A program made the position numbers and the translations under genes. The notes under the pieces are model-generated. The model saw only the letters and a program-made list of their open reading frames with translations, had not been told where the DNA came from and did not search any database. 64,000 nt of DNA from an uncultured Pelagibacteraceae bacterium (GTDB lineage Bacteria > Pseudomonadota > Alphaproteobacteria > Pelagibacterales > Pelagibacteraceae): the NCBI GenBank assembly GCA_902541315.1, contig CACBQF010000004.1:25223-89222 (forward strand). Reading direction: 5' to 3'. Below are positions 50,808-59,545 of this stretch, in pieces (the stretch's first letter is position 1; each line of letters starts with the position of its first letter).

Positions 50808-53494
50808 TATCCAGTATTTTTCATTGCTGCAGCGATTCCTGCTATTGAAGTCAACAAAGTATCATTCAAATATTCTTTATCTTTTTTATTTTTAATAGTC
50901 TTAATTTTTTTTATTGCGATAGGCTGAACTATATTCAAAACTTCAGAATAAATATTTCTTACACCTATTGATGTTCTAAATTGTTTTCTTGCAGCAATTA
51001 TTTCTTTAGGCGTAATTTTCTTATTTAGTTTTTTAATAACATCAAATTGAAATCTAAGTTTTTTTCCAACTCTCTTTAGACTTTCATCTGCTAAATGCTC
51101 TTCGTAAATTTTTGATATCTCAGGATCTGCTTTAGTAATCACCATGTCTAATATATCAAGCATTGAATTAAAAAATGGCCAATTTCTCTCCATATCAAAT
51201 AAAGTTTTTCTAAATTGTTTTATGTATGAATATCTTAAAGCTTCTGCACTTCCAAGCCATGCAGGCAGCATAAGTCTAATTTGTGTCCAAGCAAACACCC
51301 AAGGGATTGCTCTTAAACTTTTTATAGTATCAATGTTTTTTCTTTTTGAAGGCCTTGAACCTATTGAAAGTTTACCAAGAGCTTTGTGAGGCGTAACAGT
51401 TTCAAAGTATTTTATAAAATCAGAACTTTGATTAATATTTTTTCTATAAGAATTTTTTGATATCTCTGACATTTTTTCAATTAATGATCTCCAACTAGCT
51501 TTTGGAACAGGTGATGGTTTTAAGGTGGCTTCAGTCACTGCACCTATGTAACTACATAAATTATATTTTGCTAATGGCTCATAACCATACTTTTGCTGAA
51601 TTACTTCACCTTGGTCGGTAATTCTTATTTTTCCCCTAACAGAGTTTGGAGGTTGTGATCTTAATGTTGATTGTATCGGGCCACCTCCTCGTCCAGGAGA
51701 TCCACCTCTTCCATGAAAAAAAGTTACGTTAATATTATATTTTTTACTTAATTTAATTATTTCCTCTTGAGCTTTATACTGGTGCCAACTTGCACAAATT
51801 TTGCCTGCGTCTTTACTTGAATCTGAATAACCGATCATGACCTCCTGCTCATTTTTAATAACTTTTCTGTACCATGATTGAGAAAACAATTTCTCCATTA
51901 TTTCTTTAGCATTAACTAAATCATCTAAAGTTTCAAATAATGGGACTACTCTTAACTTGTTTTTAATATTGGCCTCTTTTTGTAAAAATATTACAGATAA
52001 CAAATCTGAGGCTGAATTAGTCATTGATATTACATAAGCTCCAAGACATTCACTAGGTTCATTGGCCAAAATTTTAAAAGTTGACCAAACTTCTTTATTT
52101 TCTCTATTTGAAAATTGAAATTTGTTTAATTGATTTTTTTTAGAGAGTATTTGTTTCTTTAAAAATTCAATTTTTTCGTTTTCACTAAATTTTAAATAAT
52201 TTTTTTTATATTTCTTTTTAACATATTCACTAATTAACTGACTATGCCTTGAGGACTCTTGTCTTATATCTAACCTTGCAAGGTTGATACCAAAACACTT
52301 TGCCCTTCGCATTAAGTCTAATAATTCACCGCTGGCAAGATTTTCATTTTGATTTTGTTCTAAAGATTCTCTTACAACTCTCAAAGGCTTTAATATCTCC
52401 TCTCGAGAACTCAATAAATTATTGTGATCTAGAGGTTTTTTATTAACAAGGTGTTGTTCTATCGATCTATGTGTGATCCTCATTTTATCTCTTAGAGGCC
52501 TTAAAAATACCCTATAGGGCTCAAAAGATTTACCTACACTTTTAAGAATTTTTTTCGAGCATTTTTCCATAGAATAAGATCTTATTATTTTAGTAAGTGC
52601 TTTCTCGTACAACTTTGCAGCCTCCCACCTTGATAGTAAAATTGTTTTTCTGGTGACATCAGCTGTAACATTTGGGTTACCATCGCGGTCTCCTCCCATC
52701 CAAGATCCAAATTCAATAGGATTAAAATTTTTCGGCAAACCTTTTTTCATATTCTGTACAAAAATTGAATTTAATCTTCTATAAACTTTTGGAATCGTAT
52801 CCCACAAACTATCCTCAATTATTGCAAGTCCCCATCTTGCTTCATCGAATGGAGATGGTTTAATTCTTTTTAAATCATCCGTATTCCAAATAATAGTTAA
52901 CTCATCAAAAAGTTTTTTCTCCAAAACTACTAATTTTGATGGAAAATTTTTAAGCAGATCTCTTTGTTCAAGAATTTCAATTATATTGTGATATTTTTGA
53001 ATAAGAGTTCTTCTCTTCACTTCGGTTGGGTGTGCAGTCAATACAATTCCAATTTTCAAGTTTTTGGCGGTATTATATATTTTTGTTTCTGAAATTTTTT
53101 TATTTCTAAAGAGATCCTCAAATATTTCCTCTATAAATATGTTGTTGTTTGAAGTTTTCTTATTGCTATTTTCATATTCATTAAGTTTTCTAGAAGCGTC
53201 AATTAAATCAGCTAAATTTATAAAATTCATAAAATGTGTGAATGCTCTAGTTAATTTAAATGAATTTTTTGGGCTCAGTTTTTTAATTGCTTTAATTACT
53301 TTTTCATTAGTTTGATTATTTTTAGAATTTATTTTGTTAGCTTTCGATAATTTTCTAACTTTTTCAACTAATTCAAAAAACTTTTGACCTTCTTGTTCTT
53401 TGATAACTCTCCCTAAAATATTACCCAGATATTTAACATTTTCCCTGAAAAATTTAGTTGGTATACGCTCGTAATATAGATCTCTTTTTTTCAT
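50807..53494 (-). CDS. ppc: Phosphoenolpyruvate carboxylase
   Basis: VLTAHPTEVKRRT, GSWMGGDRDGNPNVTADVTR, MIGYSDSSKDAG, FHGRGGSPGRGGGP, C-terminal AAMKNTG. Confidence 0.98.
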   Translation of the reverse strand: MKKRDLYYERIPTKFFRENVKYLGNILGRVIKEQEGQKFFELVEKVRKLSKANKINSKNNQTNEKVIKAIKKLSPKNSFKLTRAFTHFMNFINLADLIDASRKLNEYENSNKKTSNNNIFIEEIFEDLFRNKKISETKIYNTAKNLKIGIVLTAHPTEVKRRTLIQKYHNIIEILEQRDLLKNFPSKLVVLEKKLFDELTIIWNTDDLKRIKPSPFDEARWGLAIIEDSLWDTIPKVYRRLNSIFVQNMKKGLPKNFNPIEFGSWMGGDRDGNPNVTADVTRKTILLSRWEAAKLYEKALTKIIRSYSMEKCSKKILKSVGKSFEPYRVFLRPLRDKMRITHRSIEQHLVNKKPLDHNNLLSSREEILKPLRVVRESLEQNQNENLASGELLDLMRRAKCFGINLARLDIRQESSRHSQLISEYVKKKYKKNYLKFSENEKIEFLKKQILSKKNQLNKFQFSNRENKEVWSTFKILANEPSECLGAYVISMTNSASDLLSVIFLQKEANIKNKLRVVPLFETLDDLVNAKEIMEKLFSQSWYRKVIKNEQEVMIGYSDSSKDAGKICASWHQYKAQEEIIKLSKKYNINVTFFHGRGGSPGRGGGPIQSTLRSQPPNSVRGKIRITDQGEVIQQKYGYEPLAKYNLCSYIGAVTEATLKPSPVPKASWRSLIEKMSEISKNSYRKNINQSSDFIKYFETVTPHKALGKLSIGSRPSKRKNIDTIKSLRAIPWVFAWTQIRLMLPAWLGSAEALRYSYIKQFRKTLFDMERNWPFFNSMLDILDMVITKADPEISKIYEEHLADESLKRVGKKLRFQFDVIKKLNKKITPKEIIAARKQFRTSIGVRNIYSEVLNIVQPIAIKKIKTIKNKKDKEYLNDTLLTSIAGIAAAMKNTG

Positions 53495-54360
53495 GTAATA
53501 TTATCTATGCTCTCTATTTGGCTTAAAGAATTTTTAAATTCATCCATATTTTCTCTCAATGCTAAATTTGATACAGCATAAACTGCTATTAGTAAGAGTA
53601 GCAAAGGTAACGCTGTTATCACAGAGGCATTACTTTTAATAAGTAAAATATACAAAATTATAAACAATGCAGAACGTATTAAAAAAGTTTTTTTAAAAAC
53701 ACTGATGATAGATAATGAATGTTTTATCAGATTTAAAAAACTCATCTTTGATGGTCCAAAATATCTAGCTCCTCTGATCGATGGCACTTTTATGAAATTT
53801 TTTTCTATTTTAGATAAAGAACCAGAAAAACTATTCCAAGTAGCTTTTTCATTAATCATATTTTCAACTATCTTTTTTGGCAAACAGGTAAAGTTTCCAA
53901 ATTTTATTGATTTGCCAGTAAAAGTTAAAGTTACTAATTTATGTAACTGATAACAAACTTTAAATAACAAACTCTCTGACCTTTTTATTCTCTCTCCTAT
54001 GACTGTAATACCATCTGTATTTTTAATTTGATCTAAAAAATTTTTAATTTCTTCAGGTCTATCTTCACCATCTCCGTCCATTGGTATTGCATAATCAAAT
54101 TCCTCTTTATCTAAAATATATTTCAGTCCAGTAGCTATACATCTTGCATGTCCTTGATTTTTTTTCATATTTAAAATTTTTATAGATTGAATATTGTCAA
54201 AATTGATTTCTCCATTTGGTCGATCGTGATTTGAAGCATCGTTAACAACAATAATGGATATCTCAAAATTTTTATCAATTTTCAAATTATTGATTTCTTC
54301 AAAAAGTTTGAACACCGACTGCCAATCGTTATAAATAGGGATTATAATTTTTATTTTCAT
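53491..54360 (-). CDS. Family 2 glycosyltransferase with C-terminal TM helices
   Basis: KIIIPIYNDWQSVFKLFEEI, VNDASNHDRPNG, YAIPMDGDGEDRPEEI. Confidence 0.88.
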   Translation of the reverse strand: MKIKIIIPIYNDWQSVFKLFEEINNLKIDKNFEISIIVVNDASNHDRPNGEINFDNIQSIKILNMKKNQGHARCIATGLKYILDKEEFDYAIPMDGDGEDRPEEIKNFLDQIKNTDGITVIGERIKRSESLLFKVCYQLHKLVTLTFTGKSIKFGNFTCLPKKIVENMINEKATWNSFSGSLSKIEKNFIKVPSIRGARYFGPSKMSFLNLIKHSLSIISVFKKTFLIRSALFIILYILLIKSNASVITALPLLLLLIAVYAVSNLALRENMDEFKNSLSQIESIDNIT

Positions 54361-54366
54361 AATCTT

Positions 54367-55686
54367 TTAATATCTCCCTAAACAAATATCATCTAAACAA
54401 ATAAATTGACTTGACTTATTTAAAATCTCTTTTTTAGTAAACCCTTCCCACTTTGGCCGTGATTTTAAGTGATAAGATAAATTGCCTGCCTTCCACTCAT
54501 CTCCTGTGACAAATTCAATTTCTTTTTCAAAATCTTGTTCCCAAGTAAATTGGACCTTAGCTGCTATCTCTTTGCCTGGATAATCAGTTCTTTTATCATT
54601 TTTTGTTATAGAAATGTATGCGTATAGGCTCGGGGATAAAAAAAACAAAAATAAAAACCCAACTAAAAAGGAATTTATCTTTTTAAGATTGATTTGAGAC
54701 CTAAATAAGTAGACAGAAAATATTCCAAGAGGTAAATAAAAAGGTGTCATCCACATTGTTCTAATTTTAGATCCTGTAACTACTGAAGTAATAAATATTA
54801 AAAAGATAGGTAAAATACTTATTGATAATAAAAAAAGAAACTTCCTATCATTAAAATTCAATTTAATTTCAATTTTTTTTATCAATAGCCACGTTAAAAA
54901 GAAAAATGGAATTAGTATTCCAATTTGTTTTAATAAAAAAGTAATTGGATATTTTATATGATTTAGAATTTCTGACTCCTCAAGGCCTGATCTTTTCAAG
55001 CCATATAAAACAGTTATAAAATCGTTATCAAGCAACCAAATTATATGTGGAACTAACAGAACTAAAAAAATTTCAATTATTATCAAATATTTAAAATCAA
55101 ATTTTTTAAATTTTTTATAAATAACATAAATAAATAATAAACTAATTGACAATAATAAATAAACGAACAAATATTTAGAAAGAAAACCAATTGCAGCAAA
55201 TAATCCGATTAGAAAACAATCATAAAACTGTATTTCTTTTGCATCATATATCTTCCAAGAGTAATAAATAACCAATGACCAAAATGGTAACTGACAAACA
55301 TTCACATTAAACTCTGGAGTAGTGAAATTAAAGAAATAAATAGCCTCTAACAATAAAACTGAAATTAAACTTAATTTAATATTTTCTAAAATTTCAAAAG
55401 CAAATTTGAATATAAAATAGAATGATATAACTACAAAAATTTGACTTAAAAGATAAAAAGCCCAATCTTGAGAACCAAATATATTATAAAATACCTCAGA
55501 AAAAAAAGCGCTCATTGGTGGGTGTTTGTTAAAACCCCAATCTAAATTGCTTCCCCAAGCTAGCGCCTCTATTGTATCAAGAGGCAAATTTGAATTTGTC
55601 AATGAGGGAATCATTGTCCAAATTATTAAATGTGTAATAGCAAAAATAAAAAATATGTTATTAATATTCTTGTTTAAAACATCCAT
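54367..55686 (-). CDS. GT39/ArnT-like membrane glycosyltransferase
   Basis: DTIEALAWGSNLDWGFNKHPPMSAFF and multiple TM. Start at MDVLNKNINN more plausible than the ORF start at 55752. Confidence 0.82.
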   Translation of the reverse strand: MDVLNKNINNIFFIFAITHLIIWTMIPSLTNSNLPLDTIEALAWGSNLDWGFNKHPPMSAFFSEVFYNIFGSQDWAFYLLSQIFVVISFYFIFKFAFEILENIKLSLISVLLLEAIYFFNFTTPEFNVNVCQLPFWSLVIYYSWKIYDAKEIQFYDCFLIGLFAAIGFLSKYLFVYLLLSISLLFIYVIYKKFKKFDFKYLIIIEIFLVLLVPHIIWLLDNDFITVLYGLKRSGLEESEILNHIKYPITFLLKQIGILIPFFFLTWLLIKKIEIKLNFNDRKFLFLLSISILPIFLIFITSVVTGSKIRTMWMTPFYLPLGIFSVYLFRSQINLKKINSFLVGFLFLFFLSPSLYAYISITKNDKRTDYPGKEIAAKVQFTWEQDFEKEIEFVTGDEWKAGNLSYHLKSRPKWEGFTKKEILNKSSQFICLDDICLGRY

Positions 55687-55764
55687 AAGTAAATATTTAC
55701 AATAATTAAGGTTGCTTGACACCCATATTTTGCTGAATATACTGCCTCGCATTCAAATTTAGAC

Positions 55765-56289
55765 ATGCCAAAAATAGCTAAAGTAAAAAAAAAGGTCACA
55801 AAATCAAAAGCAAAGAGTGTGTCTAAACCAAAAACAAAAGTGGTTACTAAAACAAAAGAAGTTAAAAAAGGACCTATAAAAATATCAAAAACCTACATTC
55901 CAAAAGATACAGAAAAATATATGTGTGAAAAACACAAAGTTTTTTTCAGAATTAAACTGCAAGAATGGAAGAAAGAACTTGTGAAATCAAACAACGAAGC
56001 TCTCTACAACGGCTCTATGGATGATAATAGTATTTCTGCAGATATTGTAGATCAGGCAAGTTCATACACCGATAAAAATGTAGAAATGAAGGCAATCAAT
56101 AGACAAATAAAACTCATCTCAGAAATTGACAAAGCTTTAGCAAGAATTAGGGAAGATACTTATGGATATTGCCTAGATACTGCAGAGCCGATTGGGCTAA
56201 AAAGACTAATGGCAAGACCAGTTGCAAAATATACAATTGCTGCACAAGAAAAACATGAGAAGGACGAAAAGGTTCACGCAGATGACTAA
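55765..56289 (+). CDS. dksA: DksA-family RNA polymerase-binding regulator (single-Cys, degenerate Zn finger)
   Basis: DQASSYTDKNVEMKAINRQIKLISEIDKALARIREDTYGYCLDTAEPIGLKRLMARPVAKYTIAAQEKHEK; Lys-rich N-terminal extension. Confidence 0.9.
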   Translation: MPKIAKVKKKVTKSKAKSVSKPKTKVVTKTKEVKKGPIKISKTYIPKDTEKYMCEKHKVFFRIKLQEWKKELVKSNNEALYNGSMDDNSISADIVDQASSYTDKNVEMKAINRQIKLISEIDKALARIREDTYGYCLDTAEPIGLKRLMARPVAKYTIAAQEKHEKDEKVHADD

Positions 56290-56410
56290 GAGAAAGAAAA
56301 AAACAAAAAAAGTACATAATCCAGTTACTTACAATTTTACTAAAAAATATATTTACTATTATTACGCTCTGTTCTGGATAATTTTAATATTTTTTGTCTT
56401 TAGTAGATGA
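56282..56410 (+). CDS. Small membrane peptide, 42 aa
   Basis: MTKRKKKTKKVHNPVTYNFTKKYIYYYYALFWIILIFFVFSR; starts ATGACTAA over the dksA stop; basic N-terminus plus one TM helix. Only a longer, out-of-frame-start version appears in the ORF track (56222..56410). Confidence 0.6.
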   Translation: MTKRKKKTKKVHNPVTYNFTKKYIYYYYALFWIILIFFVFSR

Positions 56411-56511
56411 ACCCAAAATTAATTTTAATTATTTTAGTTATACTTGCGATCGAAGCATCAGGTCATGGCATTTTTGCTTCATTATTTAGATTTCTTAACT
56501 CGATAAATTAA
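56407..56511 (+). CDS. Small membrane peptide, 34 aa
   Basis: MNPKLILIILVILAIEASGHGIFASLFRFLNSIN; ATGA overlap with the preceding stop; not in the ORF track. Confidence 0.5.
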   Translation: MNPKLILIILVILAIEASGHGIFASLFRFLNSIN

Positions 56512-57138
56512 TTATGGCTTAGGTGGTAATTCATTTTTATCCATAAAAGCAAAACCTTTTTTAACACCATCTCTATCAGAGATATTCTCGTACCATCTAG
56601 TTAAATTTTTAAATTTTTTTAGACCAATGTCATGCCACTCATGCCTGGCAATCCAAGGAAATGTTCCAATATCTGCAATTGTATAATTTTCTCCTGATAA
56701 ATATTTTGATTTCGATAATCTTTCATCTAACTCTCTATATATTCTTTCAGAAATCTTAAAATATCTGTCTTCACCAAACTTACTTTTCCCTGGATTATAA
56801 TGATGAAACTGATGATGTTGACCTAACATTGGACCAACATAGCCCATTTGGGCCATCAGCCATTGATTAATTTCTAATCTTTCTTCCAAATTATAAAATT
56901 TTCCACTTAATTCAGCTAAGTAAATTAAAATTGCCCCAGACTCAAAAACTGTTTTTTTATTTTTATGATCAATAATTACAGGAATTTTACTTAATGGACT
57001 AATCTTTTTAAAATCTTGTTTAAATTGTTCACCATTATCTAAATCAATTTTGGTTACTTTGTAGTCAAATTTGATCTCTTCGAGCATAATACTAATTTTT
57101 TTTCCATTAGGAGTATTAGCTGAAAAAAGCTCAATCAC
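56512..57138 (-). CDS. Glutathione S-transferase family protein
   Basis: LFSANTPNGKKISIMLEEI, LSPLSKIPVIID-like, ESGAILIYLAE, YTIADIGTFPWIARHEW. Confidence 0.92.
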   Translation of the reverse strand: MIELFSANTPNGKKISIMLEEIKFDYKVTKIDLDNGEQFKQDFKKISPLSKIPVIIDHKNKKTVFESGAILIYLAELSGKFYNLEERLEINQWLMAQMGYVGPMLGQHHQFHHYNPGKSKFGEDRYFKISERIYRELDERLSKSKYLSGENYTIADIGTFPWIARHEWHDIGLKKFKNLTRWYENISDRDGVKKGFAFMDKNELPPKP

Positions 57139-58151
57139 TCTTTTTTACCGAGTCTTTTTAACAAATTTGATGAGGTAGTTGTAAATTCAAATCTATATTT
57201 TTCATTGGGTCTTGCAAGTTTAAAACATGCTCTGGCAGCTAAAGCGCCCTCATGGAAACCAGAAAGAATAAGTTTTAATTTACCAGGATAGTTACATATA
57301 TCTCCAACGGCATAAATACCTTTTTGATTTGTCTCAAACCTTTCTGTATCAACCTCAATAGTTTTTTTATTTAAATTAAGACCCCAATTAGCTATTGGTC
57401 CTAATTGCATAATTAGACCAAAAAAACCAAGCACATAATCAGACTTAAGGTTCTTCATTTCATTGTTGTCGTGCTTTATATCAATACTTTCTAATTTTTG
57501 ATCTCCATGGACATTTGCTAATTGATACTTCGTAAATAAGTTTATTTTTCCAGATTTTACGAGTTCCCGCATTTTATCTACTGTTGCTTGTGCTCCTCTA
57601 AATTCATCTCGTCTATGTATTAAATTAATTTTACAATCTTTTGATAACTCAATAGCCCAATCTAATGCACTATCTCCACCTCCAAAAATTGATACTGTTT
57701 TACCTTTAAATATATTTTTATCTTTTACCGAATAAAATAATGATTTATTTTCATATTTCTCACACTCCTTTGGTGCAAATTTTCGAGGTTCAAATGAGCC
57801 AACGCCTCCAGCAATAATGACATTTGGTGTTAAAAAAGTATTACCACTACTAGTTTTTACTGACCAGTTAGCATCTTCTTTCTTAACCTCTTCAACTCTT
57901 TCACCTAAATGAAATTTAATATCAAAAGGTTTTAATTGATTAATTAAATTATTTGTTAGTTCCTCACCCGTGCACTCAGGCACTGCAGGAATATCATAAA
58001 TTGGTTTATCAGGATAAAGTTCTATACATTGGCCACCTATTTTATCTAAATTATCAACTATTTCACAGTCGAGCCCAATCAGTTTTAATTGGTGTGCGGT
58101 AAATAATCCTGTGGGGCCTGCTCCAATAATTAGTGCATCGGTTTTATTCAT
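57135..58151 (-). CDS. Ferredoxin--NADP+ reductase, thioredoxin-reductase-like type
   Basis: DALIIGAGPTGLFTAHQLKLIGLDCEIVDNLDKIGGQCIELYPDKPIYDIPA, FGGGDSALDWAIEL; no CxxC redox motif. Confidence 0.92.
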   Translation of the reverse strand: MNKTDALIIGAGPTGLFTAHQLKLIGLDCEIVDNLDKIGGQCIELYPDKPIYDIPAVPECTGEELTNNLINQLKPFDIKFHLGERVEEVKKEDANWSVKTSSGNTFLTPNVIIAGGVGSFEPRKFAPKECEKYENKSLFYSVKDKNIFKGKTVSIFGGGDSALDWAIELSKDCKINLIHRRDEFRGAQATVDKMRELVKSGKINLFTKYQLANVHGDQKLESIDIKHDNNEMKNLKSDYVLGFFGLIMQLGPIANWGLNLNKKTIEVDTERFETNQKGIYAVGDICNYPGKLKLILSGFHEGALAARACFKLARPNEKYRFEFTTTSSNLLKRLGKKE

Positions 58152-58472
58152 TTAAGCCTGTTTAGACGGTATGTTTACTTCGAGACCATCTATTTCATCT
58201 GAAACAATTATTTGGCAACTCAGTCTGCTATTTGTTTTTGGTTCAAATGCCATATCCAGCATATCATCTTCTCCGTCCTCTTTTTTTGGTAACTTATTAA
58301 ACCAATCTTCTTTGACATAAACATGGCAAGTTGCACATGCCATTCCCCCACCACAATCTGCATCTATCCCAGGTACATCATTTTGAACTGCACCCTCCAT
58401 AACGGTTAAGCCATTTTGAACTTCGATTGTATGCTTTTCGTTCTCATGAGTGATGTAAGTGATTTTGGCCAT
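58152..58472 (-). CDS. [2Fe-2S] ferredoxin
   Basis: [19 protein letters not shown]...LSCQIIV cluster-binding Cys pattern. Confidence 0.95.
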   Translation of the reverse strand: MAKITYITHENEKHTIEVQNGLTVMEGAVQNDVPGIDADCGGGMACATCHVYVKEDWFNKLPKKEDGEDDMLDMAFEPKTNSRLSCQIIVSDEIDGLEVNIPSKQA

Positions 58473-58492
58473 TGATATGAATATAGGTGTAA

Positions 58493-58532
58493 AAAAAAAT
58501 AGGGCAAGTATGTAAAAACATACTCGCCCTAT
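58493..58532 (-). terminator. Strong hairpin plus U-tract between proteorhodopsin and ferredoxin
   Basis: Minus strand TAGGGCGAGTATGT-TTTT-ACATACTTGCCCTA followed by a run of T (TTTTTTTT). Confidence 0.88.
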
Positions 58533-58554
58533 AAATTATAAGTTTAAAGCGTAA

Positions 58555-59331
58555 TTATCTTGCTCTTGCGCCAGCTCCAGAACTCATTGCAGCAGCCCAG
58601 ATTACTAGACCAAATGCAATTTTGTTAATGAAGTCAGCTAAGTTGTAAACTACGTTTAATGTGTCTGCATCTACTCCACCAGTTAAGTAACCAAATACAT
58701 AACCTAATGGATAAATTGCCCAACCTACGGTTACAATCATTCTCATTGCACCGAACGCAGTTACAAGAGCTTTGTTTCCGCTCTTAGCAGCAGCTTTACC
58801 TGCTTCACCTGAGAATACTTCATAAAGAATGTATACCCAACCTGCCATACCGATAATGAAACCAAGTGTAGCGTTGATGTATCCAGCTTCTCCTAAGTAT
58901 CCACCGATTAACATTACTAATGAACCGATTAACAATCTCCAGAACATTCCAGAGTTTGCTTTTCTTACAGCTACTAGAATTAAATAAAATTCTACCATCT
59001 GTAATGGCACAGTAATTAACCAGTCAATATATCTATATACTGTTGGTGAGTCACCTGTAGCAACCCATACTTCTCTCATATACATGTAGTGAATGAAAGC
59101 AATACCAGTTACTAGACCAGCAACAGTTACTGATGTTTTCCACGCAGGGTTAACAGTACCTCTCTCCATGAAGAAGAAAGCTGTAGCCGCTAACATACCC
59201 ATTGAAATTATCCAAAAAGATATTCCAACAAAGTCATCCTGAGCTAACATCGTTGCGTCTGCTGCATTAGCAATTCCTGTTAAACCTGTTAGGGCAACAG
59301 CTGCTAGAGCAAACAGTTTAAGTTTTTTCAT
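58555..59331 (-). CDS. Proteorhodopsin, blue-type (Gln at spectral-tuning position)
   Basis: RYIDWLITVPLQMVEFYLILVA (Asp acceptor/Glu donor, PLQ tuning residue), retinal Lys in LADFINKIAFGLVIW; signal peptide. Confidence 0.98.
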   Translation of the reverse strand: MKKLKLFALAAVALTGLTGIANAADATMLAQDDFVGISFWIISMGMLAATAFFFMERGTVNPAWKTSVTVAGLVTGIAFIHYMYMREVWVATGDSPTVYRYIDWLITVPLQMVEFYLILVAVRKANSGMFWRLLIGSLVMLIGGYLGEAGYINATLGFIIGMAGWVYILYEVFSGEAGKAAAKSGNKALVTAFGAMRMIVTVGWAIYPLGYVFGYLTGGVDADTLNVVYNLADFINKIAFGLVIWAAAMSSGAGARAR

Positions 59332-59363
59332 AAAAAACTCCCTCTTTAGTTAGTTTTTACTTA

Positions 59364-59399
59364 TTAGTTTATATAAACTAAGCTTAGGCTTCCCTAAGC
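59364..59399 (-). promoter_or_regulatory. Two abutting inverted repeats in the proteorhodopsin leader/promoter
   Basis: TTAGTTTATATAAACTAA (perfect 18-bp palindrome, 59364-59381) directly followed by GCTTAGG-CTTC-CCTAAGC (59382-59399). Confidence 0.7.
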
Positions 59400-59545
59400 A
59401 AAGATTTGGGTTAAATAGCAAATAAAAACAGATTATTGAAGACTAAAGTGTCATTTATTTACGTTGATTTTACTGACTTTTTGAAATTAAATACAATTTA
59501 TAATTTAATAATCTAAAAAAAAGGCACAATCGAATCAAAAATCAA

